Origin: an uncultured Clostridia bacterium
Lineage (GTDB): Bacteria > Bacillota > Clostridia > Lachnospirales > CAG-274
Assembly (NCBI GenBank): GCA_947628755.1
Contig: CANRBC010000005.1
Span: 53,009 to 117,008 of the forward strand
Length of the DNA stretch: 64,000 nucleotides
Reading direction: 5' to 3'
In this document: piece by piece, positions 56,596 to 64,000 of the stretch
How the letters are laid out: every line of letters begins with the position of its first letter
Position numbering within the stretch: position 1 is the stretch's first letter
Program-made: the position numbers and the translations under genes
Notes under the pieces: generated by a model
The model's database searches: none
Told to the model about the DNA's origin: nothing
The model's input: the letters and a program-made list of their open reading frames with translations, nothing else

Positions 56596-58860
56596 TTATG
56601 CAGCAGCTGTATTTACAGTCTGCGCTTCTTTCAGACTATCAATGCTGCATACAGCAGAGTCCAGCCTTATCTCATTTCCGTTTGTATCTATTCTGAAAGG
56701 CGTTACTGTCATATCGGTATCGACACTTGGTATTTCTGTGATTTTAAATCCATAAAAATACTTTGAATTTAACCTATTAATATCGCCTGAGAAGTCTTTT
56801 ATAGACGTATATACTGTATCGGTGCTTTTTATTACGGTTTTTCCGTTTGCTTCAAATATAAAGCCGACCTGTCTGTAATCAAGACTGTCAACTCCTGCAA
56901 CAAAGCTGATACCGTCTACTCCCGAAGGCTCATATACAACATCGGAGCTGCTGCTTGAAGTCGATGCTTCCGTAGAGGTCTCTGAGCTATACGCAGTAGT
57001 AGTTTCCGTAGAGGATTCCGTTTTGGGCGGAGCGCTCAGAGCAAGGCTGTCAAGCCATTCCTTTACCGCCGCAGCAGAATTTACCGCATTGTCGCCTGTT
57101 GTCCAGAAGCCTGTAAGTACATTTGCGTTAGGTACTGTATTTTTTATTCTGTTAAAGCTCGTCTGAGGAGAGCTGCTTCCGGAGGTACAAAAGGGTATTA
57201 CCTTTTTGCCGGAAAAATCGTAGCTTTCAAGGAAAGTCATTATCGCCATAGGCGTATCTCCCCACCATATAGGATAGCCTACAAAAACCGTATCATAATC
57301 TTCCATGTTGTCCACCTTTGACGAAAGCTCCGGTCTTGCGTTATTATTTTTTTCTTCTGTTGCCTGTTGAAGTATCGTATCATAGTCGTCAGAGTATTCT
57401 CTTACGGTTTTTATTGTGAACATATCGCCGCCGATATTATCGTGAATGTAATCGGCTATTTTCTGTGTATTTCCTGTTCTGGAAAACGTGGCGATAAGTA
57501 TTTTTCCTGTTTTTTCCGCATTGTTTTGCTTATCTCCCGTTTTTACAAGCTCTATTCCCTCGGACTTTCCAAGATTACGGCTATAAAGCTTATCTGCAGA
57601 ATTATTCCAATGCTCGTGAACACCTAAATTCGTTACCTTATTGCCGTTGCCGTCATAATAGACCGTACCCGACGGAGCATTTGATACAAGTCCCGCTTCA
57701 TGGAGATAATTTTCAACATTTGGATTATTTTTCAACACGCTGTTATTATTTACCACAGTCGGCTCATTTATAAGGAAATCCGCTCCTACGGAATCTATTG
57801 CCACAGGATCCTGAGAAACAAATATACTGGAGGTATAATCGTTGTTAAAAGGAGATTGCTGCCACTTTGAATTATCTGCTGTTATTGATGAGCCTTCGGA
57901 TACGGCGCAAATAAGAGCGTCAAGCATATATAATACGGTCTTGCCGCCAAGCTCATAGTTTGCCATAAGATCCGTAAGAGGACTGTATATACCCATTTCG
58001 TTTCTTGTAAGGAACTGATGAAGATTTGCGCCCTCCGGCGGACGCATGGCATTGCCGTTTATAAACGAGCCAAAATGATTTTTACCACATAATGTAATAC
58101 CATAGCTGTGACCCTTAAGGTTGGCAAGATTTATAACGTACTCCGCCTCGGTAACACAGGTGGGAATATAGTTGACTGCCCCGCTGAATTTATAAGACCA
58201 ATTAATGGGAGCATTTTCGTCTGCAGCACCTGTATCTCTTCCCACAAAATTCACGCCTTTCAGACTGCCCTCTGTACACATACTTACCATATAGTCGGGG
58301 AAAAGACGTGAAACATCATACACAGTTATATCAGAGGGTTCAACTCCTGCTTCCTCCACAAGAGAAAGCAAAAGCGCCTTTAAAAGCACAGGGTTTGTGT
58401 AGCTCATAGCAGTTTCGCCGGAGGTATCATTGTCAAAAACGGCAGAGCCGTTTATATTTGCCTTAATAGCGATTTTCTCTCCTTTTGTATAGCCTGCGCT
58501 TTTATTTCTTGCCGAATTATGAGCTTTGAAAAGGCTGTCCCAGCCCTCCTTGGATGCATCCTTGCCGCCAAGCTCAGCTATGCTGTCGTTTACCATATCC
58601 TTTATTACAGCTTCATTGAAATTATCCGTATTCCACCAGTAGCCGCTGCCGTCCCAGTCTACGGAATCGGGCTCATGAGACCATACGACACGACCCGGCA
58701 TTGCTCCTATACCCTTGCCATATACCTCATGGTTTGGAAATACATTATCCTCCGCCGTCATATTTACCTCCTCGTTTTCCGCTGCCGAGCAGCAGCTCAT
58801 GCCTGCCGCCGATACAACAGCCAGCGTTATACTCAAAATAAAGGATAAAATTTTTTTCAT
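56596..58860 (-). CDS. Secreted DUF362 + flavodoxin fusion protein
   Basis: Signal peptide; DUF362 region YVINLANLKGHSYGITLCGKNHFGSFI; flavodoxin region ILIATFSRTGNTQKIADYIHDNIGGDMFTIKTVREYSDDY...VFVGYPIWWGDTPMAIMTFLESYDFSGKKVIPFCTSGSSSPQ. Confidence 0.9.
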   Translation of the reverse strand: MKKILSFILSITLAVVSAAGMSCCSAAENEEVNMTAEDNVFPNHEVYGKGIGAMPGRVVWSHEPDSVDWDGSGYWWNTDNFNEAVIKDMVNDSIAELGGKDASKEGWDSLFKAHNSARNKSAGYTKGEKIAIKANINGSAVFDNDTSGETAMSYTNPVLLKALLLSLVEEAGVEPSDITVYDVSRLFPDYMVSMCTEGSLKGVNFVGRDTGAADENAPINWSYKFSGAVNYIPTCVTEAEYVINLANLKGHSYGITLCGKNHFGSFINGNAMRPPEGANLHQFLTRNEMGIYSPLTDLMANYELGGKTVLYMLDALICAVSEGSSITADNSKWQQSPFNNDYTSSIFVSQDPVAIDSVGADFLINEPTVVNNNSVLKNNPNVENYLHEAGLVSNAPSGTVYYDGNGNKVTNLGVHEHWNNSADKLYSRNLGKSEGIELVKTGDKQNNAEKTGKILIATFSRTGNTQKIADYIHDNIGGDMFTIKTVREYSDDYDTILQQATEEKNNNARPELSSKVDNMEDYDTVFVGYPIWWGDTPMAIMTFLESYDFSGKKVIPFCTSGSSSPQTSFNRIKNTVPNANVLTGFWTTGDNAVNSAAAVKEWLDSLALSAPPKTESSTETTTAYSSETSTEASTSSSSSDVVYEPSGVDGISFVAGVDSLDYRQVGFIFEANGKTVIKSTDTVYTSIKDFSGDINRLNSKYFYGFKITEIPSVDTDMTVTPFRIDTNGNEIRLDSAVCSIDSLKEAQTVNTAAA

Positions 58861-59040
58861 AGACTTTTCCTCCTTATGAATCTAAATTTTTTACAACATT
58901 TTTTAATAACTGTCGGACTGAGTTTTGTTATATTTGTTGTGGTATAGTGGTCTTCTCCGATAAGTGCAACTTTATTTTTATTTAATTATACAACCATAGA
59001 TTTAAAATATCAAATACGTATATTAAATGGCTTTCCATAC

Positions 59041-59069
59041 TTGAAAGGTATGGTACAAGGTGTTATAAT
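59041..59069 (+). promoter_or_regulatory. Promoter TTGAAA-N17-TATAAT for LysR gene, with dyad CCATAC-ttgaaa-GGTATGG over the -35
   Basis: Exact spacing 17; dyad at 59035-59053. Confidence 0.65.
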
Positions 59070-59091
59070 CCATATAAAGGGAGATGATAGA

Positions 59092-59961
59092 ATGGATATA
59101 AAGGTTTTATATTATTTTCTGACAGTGGCAAGAGAGGAAAGCATAACAAAAGCAGCCGAAAGGCTTTATATGACGCAGCCTCCTCTTTCAAGACAGCTCA
59201 AGGCTCTTGAGGAGGAGTTGGGAGTTCAGCTCTTTATAAGGGAAAGCAGAAAAATAACCCTTACCGAAGAGGGAATTCTTCTGCGCAAAAGAGCCGAGGA
59301 AATGGTAGAGCTTATGGAAATAACAAAAGGAGAGATTGGAACTTTAAACGATAATATAAGCGGAGATGTTTATATAGGCGGCGGAGAGACCGAGGGTATG
59401 AGGCTCGTAGCAAAAGCCACAAAAAAGCTGCAAAATAAATATCCGAATGTAAAAATACACCTATACAGCGGTCACGTCGAGGATATATCGGAAAGAATAG
59501 ACAGGGGACTTCTGGATTTCGGAATATTTATAGAGCCTGCGGATATGACAAAGTATGAGCACATAAAGCTCAGAACAACAGACGTGTGGGGAGTGCTTAT
59601 GCGAAAAGACGATCCCCTTGCTTCAAAAGGATTTGTAACGGCAGACGACCTTGCCGCCTTGCCTATAATTTGCTCAGAGCAGTTTCGTAAAGAAATGCTG
59701 GGACTTTCGGGAGGAGAATTCAGCAAACTTAATATTGCGGCTACATACAATCTATTATATAACGCTTCACTTCTTGTTGAGGAAAAAGTTGGCTGCGCGC
59801 TGTGTATAGACAATATAATAAACTGCGGAAGCGACAGTCCTCTTTGCTTCAGACCCATAGAGCCGCGCCTTGAGGTAGGGCTTAATATAGGCTGGAAAAA
59901 ATATAAGACATTTTCTAAGGCTGCCGCAGTTTTTCTGGAAATTCTCAGAGAAAGCATATAA
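59092..59961 (+). CDS. LysR-family transcriptional regulator
   Basis: YYFLTVAREESITKAAERLYMTQPPLSRQLKALEEELGVQLF; ATG at 59092 preferred over the 59041 ORF start. Confidence 0.95.
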   Translation: MDIKVLYYFLTVAREESITKAAERLYMTQPPLSRQLKALEEELGVQLFIRESRKITLTEEGILLRKRAEEMVELMEITKGEIGTLNDNISGDVYIGGGETEGMRLVAKATKKLQNKYPNVKIHLYSGHVEDISERIDRGLLDFGIFIEPADMTKYEHIKLRTTDVWGVLMRKDDPLASKGFVTADDLAALPIICSEQFRKEMLGLSGGEFSKLNIAATYNLLYNASLLVEEKVGCALCIDNIINCGSDSPLCFRPIEPRLEVGLNIGWKKYKTFSKAAAVFLEILRESI

Positions 59962-60036
59962 AATATTTTAAGATATAGCAATACTGAGCATAAAAATACG
60001 ATACGAATTTGCTGCAGCATTAAATCAAGCCTTTTC

Positions 60037-60474
60037 TCAGGGTTCAGTTATTGTTTTTTCATTCATTTCAAAAAGCAGCTCGTCACATTGAGATAAGCTC
60101 AGCCTTTTGTTAAGAGCAAATATTATAATGCTGTCTCTTTTATTTCGGGAATAAAGCTCCCCTGCCTTTGCCACTCTGAGAAGTCTCTGGGCGTCCTGTA
60201 ACTCAAGACCCATACTGAATATAAGCTGAATGATTTTATCTCTTGAAGGGTTTTCCTTAACGCCCGAAAAAATCTGATAGCCGTATATCTGGTCTATGCC
60301 TGAGCGCTTTATTGCCTGGTTTTTTGTGATATTGTATTTAACAAGGAGCTGTTCCAGAAATTCTGAAAGCTGCATATCTATCATTTCATCGGCATTTTCC
60401 TCTATGTAGTCCTTTATATCGTCCTGAGCCTTAAGTATTTTCAAAAGCTCGTCTGTGGTTTTTTGAATATCCAT
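60037..60474 (-). CDS. XRE-like helix-turn-helix protein
   Basis: FLEQLLVKYNITKNQAIKRSGIDQIYGYQIFSGVKENPSRDKIIQLIFSMGLELQDAQRLLRVAK. Confidence 0.8.
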   Translation of the reverse strand: MDIQKTTDELLKILKAQDDIKDYIEENADEMIDMQLSEFLEQLLVKYNITKNQAIKRSGIDQIYGYQIFSGVKENPSRDKIIQLIFSMGLELQDAQRLLRVAKAGELYSRNKRDSIIIFALNKRLSLSQCDELLFEMNEKTITEP

Positions 60475-60541
60475 GTTTACCGCCTCCTAAAAATATGATA
60501 TAATATATTTTGTAAAAAATCAATATTCGGGAGAAATAAAA

Positions 60542-61593
60542 ATGTCTATACTTGCCGACCAATATGAGCTTGAACAATATAAAATACTTGAAAATCTGGA
60601 TAAAAAGGGAAATGTCCGCCTTGCGCGGGATACAAGAGACAACAGCCTTTGGGTAATAAAAGCCGTATCTCAAAGCTCAGCGGAAATATACAAACGTGTT
60701 GCAGGAATAAGCTGTGACAGTATCCCCTTTATAAAAGATATACTTAACGACGGCAATAATTATTATGTCATAGAAAAGTATATCGAAGGCTCGGAGCTTA
60801 TAAAAAAAATAAATGAAATCGGCAATTTGCCCGTATATATGGTCACGGATATAATGAAGGATATATGCGACGCCATGTACATACTTCATTCAAAGGGAAT
60901 AATACACAGGGATATAACGCCCTCCAATATAATAATAACCAACTATGGCAGAGCAATGCTTATAGATATGGACATATCCCGTATAAGAAAAAAGGATACC
61001 TACCACGATACCTCCGTGCTGGGTACGGCAGGCTATGCCGCTCCGGAGCAGTTCGGCTTTGCTCAGACCGATGTAACGGCGGATATTTATTCCTGCGGCG
61101 TCGTAATGAACGTTATGCTTACGGGAAGGCTGCCTGCAGATAAAAAATACAAGGGCAAAATAGACTACATAATAGAGCGCTGTACAAGCATAGACCCTAA
61201 AGAACGCTACCGCTCGGCAGGAGAGCTTAAAACGGCGCTTATACGCTCCGAGGGACTTACAACTACCTTGACAAGCTCCCCGGCTTCAGGGGCGGTGGAC
61301 TTGAAAGAGCGGCAGCGGTCATTATTTATACGGCAGTAGCTATTTTATTATCCTTAGCCGTGCTGACTCTTGCTATTTTAGGCGATGTAAAAGCCGTTGC
61401 CATGTATATTGTAATGGGTATATTCACGCTTCTGTTCCCCTTACTTATTGCAGGCAATTATCTCGACTTTATTGACAGAATATCTCTTGTGAAAAACCGC
61501 AGCAAGCGTTTCAAGCAAACTTTATGCTGTTTGCTTGCCTTCGGCGAATTTACTCTGAGTATGTTCCTGTTGATTCATTTTTTTGCAGAATAG
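60542..61593 (+). CDS. Hanks-type Ser/Thr protein kinase with C-terminal TM segments, frameshifted near 61250
   Basis: Kinase motifs HRDITPSNIII, DMDIS, GTAGYAAPEQF; ORF 60542-61339 ends out of frame; frame +1 continues NYLDKLPGFRGGGLERAAAVIIYTAVAILLSLAVL... to 61593. Confidence 0.8.
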
Positions 61594-62137
61594 AGGAAAA
61601 TTTGTGTTTTATATTAAAAAACTCTATGTCGTTTTTTCGGCTGCGGCAATGGTACTGTTGTGCTTTGTACCGATATGCAACAACATATATACCCCTTCGG
61701 TATATCCTTTGTCCCTTTGGGGACTGTTCGGAAAATATTTGCTGCTTATACCCTTTATAATAGTTCTTGATACCTTTCTCGACGGCTTTTTGTTTATGCG
61801 CTTTAAATTCAATTTCGTATTCGGCGAGTTCTGGTGTCTTGTACTTTTCTATCTATACTGCCGTCTTGCCGTATATGGCTATGGCTTAAGCAATATGCAC
61901 CCTACCTTCTATATAGCCTTTATACCGGGCGCAGTTGTTTCTCTTCTTGCCCTGAGTATAAGAGAATGCGACAACTCCGGAATGTCATGGATAAATAAAT
62001 ATGACCTTATATGGCTTATATTCTTTGGTATAGCGGGAATATTGATAATTTTAAGATGTATTATCATGAAAAATGTTCCCTCTTCGCTTTACATCTTTGA
62101 CGACGCTATATCGAAAGCGGCAATGTACACACAATAA
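61583..62137 (+). CDS. Hypothetical polytopic membrane protein
   Basis: 184 aa, several TM segments, overlaps the 3' end of the kinase reading frame. Confidence 0.6.
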   Translation: MQNRGKFVFYIKKLYVVFSAAAMVLLCFVPICNNIYTPSVYPLSLWGLFGKYLLLIPFIIVLDTFLDGFLFMRFKFNFVFGEFWCLVLFYLYCRLAVYGYGLSNMHPTFYIAFIPGAVVSLLALSIRECDNSGMSWINKYDLIWLIFFGIAGILIILRCIIMKNVPSSLYIFDDAISKAAMYTQ

Positions 62138-62233
62138 CAGTAAATACTTGGTAGGGGTATAGATAAACTTAGTAAAACTTAATGATTTGGCTTATTGAAA
62201 GAAACAGAAAAATTATTAAATTTCAAATAAAAA

Positions 62234-62296
62234 AACAGATAAATTGTTTCGATCTTTGAGGCTCCAATTGCCTCAAGAGGAAACATTTATCTGTTT
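62234..62296. terminator. Long hairpin (AAACAGATAAA...TTTATCTGTTT, inner TTGAGGC/GCCTCAA)
   Basis: Near-perfect nested dyad after the membrane-protein gene. Confidence 0.5.
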
Positions 62297-62437
62297 CAAT
62301 GATAGTATAGCATATTCTCTGACAGAAGTCAATCTATGTATTTGCTCTATAATATATTATTTAACTTTTCTTGACTTTTAGCTACTGTTATAATAAAATA
62401 AATATACAGAGGAATACAGCTATACGAGGTTAGGAAT

Positions 62438-63406
62438 ATGGAAACAAACACACCTGTTTCAAGAACAATAGATACGGCATACAGAAATCCCAAGCTCGAC
62501 GAAGCCTGCAAGAAGGTATTGTCATTTAAAATAATACTTGCTCATATTCTGAAGGGCTGTCTTGAGGAATTTAAGGACATAGATGTAAATGACATAGCGG
62601 AAAAATACATTGAAGGAAAGCCTCTTGTATCGGAAGAAGCCGTTCATCAAGACGAAGGAATTGCAATAGACGGTAAAAACACAGAGGACAGCTCCATAGA
62701 CGAAGGTACCGCAAGATATGATATACTTTTTGACGTATGTATTCCCGTATCAAATGAACAAGTAAAGCTTATAATAAACATAGAGGCGCAGAGCCGGATA
62801 AAGTCTTGGCGCAATCTGCTCAGAAGAGCAAGATACTACTGCGCACGTATGCTTTCACATCAGTACGGCAGAGAGTTTGTAAACAGCGAGTATGAAAATA
62901 TCAAAAAGGTAATTTCTATATGGGTGCTTACAAATCCCTATGCAGAAGTCAGAAATACAATAACAAGAGTTCATCTTGCGCAAACAAATCTGGTAGGAAA
63001 TGTTCCAAATCTTAAAGAGCATTACGACACAGACGAGGTTGTTCTTGTCTGCCTCGGCGGAGAAAAGGACGACAACTATTCGGGACTTCTCAAAATGCTT
63101 GATGTACTGTTTTCCGAAAGCGTAAGCATAGATACCAAGAAACAAGTGCTAGAAAGTGAATATGATATAATGATGAGTGAGGAATTACAAACGGAGGTGT
63201 ATGAAATGTGTGATTATAGCTTAGGTGTATATGATAGAGGCGTTGAGAAGGGTATGGCACAAGGTATGGCACAAGGTGCAGAGAACAAGTTACTGGAAAA
63301 TATCAAGAGTGTTATGGAAGGATTAAGTATGCCTTTGGAAAAAGCATTAGAGTTATTGAAAGTGCCAAAATCCGACTATGCCAAGTATGAGGAATTGCTT
63401 AAATAA
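62438..63406 (+). CDS. Rpn-family / PD-(D/E)XK nuclease (transposase-like) protein
   Basis: RYDILFDVCIPVSNEQVKLIINIEAQ (D...ExQ core), C-term EKGMAQGMAQGAENKLLENIKSVMEGLSMPLEKALELL. Confidence 0.88.
   Translation: METNTPVSRTIDTAYRNPKLDEACKKVLSFKIILAHILKGCLEEFKDIDVNDIAEKYIEGKPLVSEEAVHQDEGIAIDGKNTEDSSIDEGTARYDILFDVCIPVSNEQVKLIINIEAQSRIKSWRNLLRRARYYCARMLSHQYGREFVNSEYENIKKVISIWVLTNPYAEVRNTITRVHLAQTNLVGNVPNLKEHYDTDEVVLVCLGGEKDDNYSGLLKMLDVLFSESVSIDTKKQVLESEYDIMMSEELQTEVYEMCDYSLGVYDRGVEKGMAQGMAQGAENKLLENIKSVMEGLSMPLEKALELLKVPKSDYAKYEELLK
63206..63406 (+). CDS. Candidate intragenic C-terminal small protein (in-frame internal start), Rpn-S-like
   Basis: GGAGG at 63193-63197, 8-nt spacer, ATG 63206 in frame with the nuclease gene. 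Confidence 0.5.
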   Translation: MCDYSLGVYDRGVEKGMAQGMAQGAENKLLENIKSVMEGLSMPLEKALELLKVPKSDYAKYEELLK

Positions 63407-63455
63407 AAAGACACCAAAAGGCAGAGCAGCAATGTTCTGCCTTGTTTTATATTTT

Positions 63456-63850
63456 AAAGCGTAAGCATAGATACAAAGAAACAAGTGCTGGAAAGTGAAT
63501 ATGATATAATGATGAGTGAGGAATTGCAAACGGAGGTGTATGAAATGTGTGATTACAGTTTAGGTGTATATGATAGAGGCGTTGAAAAGGGTGCAGAGAA
63601 CAAGTTACTGGAAAATATCAAGAGCGTTATGGAAGGATTAAGTATGCCTTTGGAAAAAGCATTAGAGTTATTGAAAGTGCCAAAATCCGACTATGCCAAG
63701 TATGAGGAATTGCTTAAATAAAAAGACACCAAAAGGCAGAGCAGCAATGTTCTGCCTTGTTTTATATTTTAAAGCGTAAGCATAGATACAAAGAAACAAG
63801 TGCCGAAAGATGAATATAATACAAAGATGAGTGATGAATTGCTCAATAAT
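63456..63850 (+). repeat. Tandem duplication of the 3' end of the nuclease gene (second copy 63456-63770, truncated third 63771-~63850)
   Basis: AAAGCGTAAGCATAGATAC recurs at 63117, 63456 and 63771; copy 2 lacks 24 nt (GMAQGMAQ). Confidence 0.9.
63545..63721 (+). CDS. Stand-alone duplicate of the nuclease C-terminal domain (58 aa from SD-preceded ATG; ORF track start 63485)
   Basis: GGAGG 63532-63536 + ATG 63545; translated sequence nearly identical to the nuclease tail. Confidence 0.6.
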   Translation: MCDYSLGVYDRGVEKGAENKLLENIKSVMEGLSMPLEKALELLKVPKSDYAKYEELLK

Positions 63851-64000
63851 AATCCACCTATGAAACGGGTGGTTTTTCATTTTTTGGTATAGTCCTGTGT
63901 GATTTATAGTTATAAAGTTATTTATGGCTCTTTAAATTTTTCTGTGTATTCAACAACTTCTGACAGATAATGCAAAAATCACATTTTCTGCGGCATTCGA

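Noticed and set aside
59041-59091. Upstream TTG start for the LysR gene
   Set aside because: The TTG is the -35 hexamer of the promoter; ATG at 59092 with the canonical LysR N-terminus is better.
63117-63850. CRISPR-like array at the window end
   Set aside because: Repeat units are >300 bp copies of a coding sequence and terminator, not short repeats with unique spacers; no CRISPR array seen in the window.

Overview
64 kb window from an endospore-forming, low-GC Firmicute (dpaA/dpaB and spoVT present; style resembles gut Clostridia/Lachnospiraceae-type genomes). Core genes: aroD, dpaA-dpaB, nifJ (pyruvate:ferredoxin oxidoreductase), leuS, spoVT. The accessory content is dominated by secreted and surface proteins: many copper-amine-oxidase-N-like stalk domains fused to flavodoxin, DUF362, NTF2-like, CAP or transglutaminase domains, and two tandem ~9 kb LPXTG-type giant adhesins with near-identical ends. 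There is also a MacAB-type efflux operon, LysR regulators, an HEPN/MNT pair, a Fic/VbhA-like pair, an Rpn/PD-(D/E)XK nuclease and a Ser/Thr kinase. Most interesting observations: (1) a probable invertible promoter at ~20465-20672, with 17-bp perfect inverted repeats bracketing a perfect TTGACA-N17-TATAAT promoter. It sits just upstream of a FimB/E-sized tyrosine recombinase that heads a four-gene surface-protein operon, and the promoter is currently in the OFF orientation. (2) Two copies of a ~241-bp structured, MITE-like/ncRNA-like element, each flanked by a duplicated terminator hairpin that differs between loci. (3) An Rpn nuclease gene with an internal Shine-Dalgarno/ATG (candidate intragenic antitoxin) whose 3' end is tandemly duplicated as a stand-alone small ORF. 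(4) Two adjacent genes of one redox operon each out of frame by one A in a start-proximal A7 tract. (5) A Fic cassette bracketed by ~55-bp direct repeats. All calls are from reading the sequence by eye; no searches were run.
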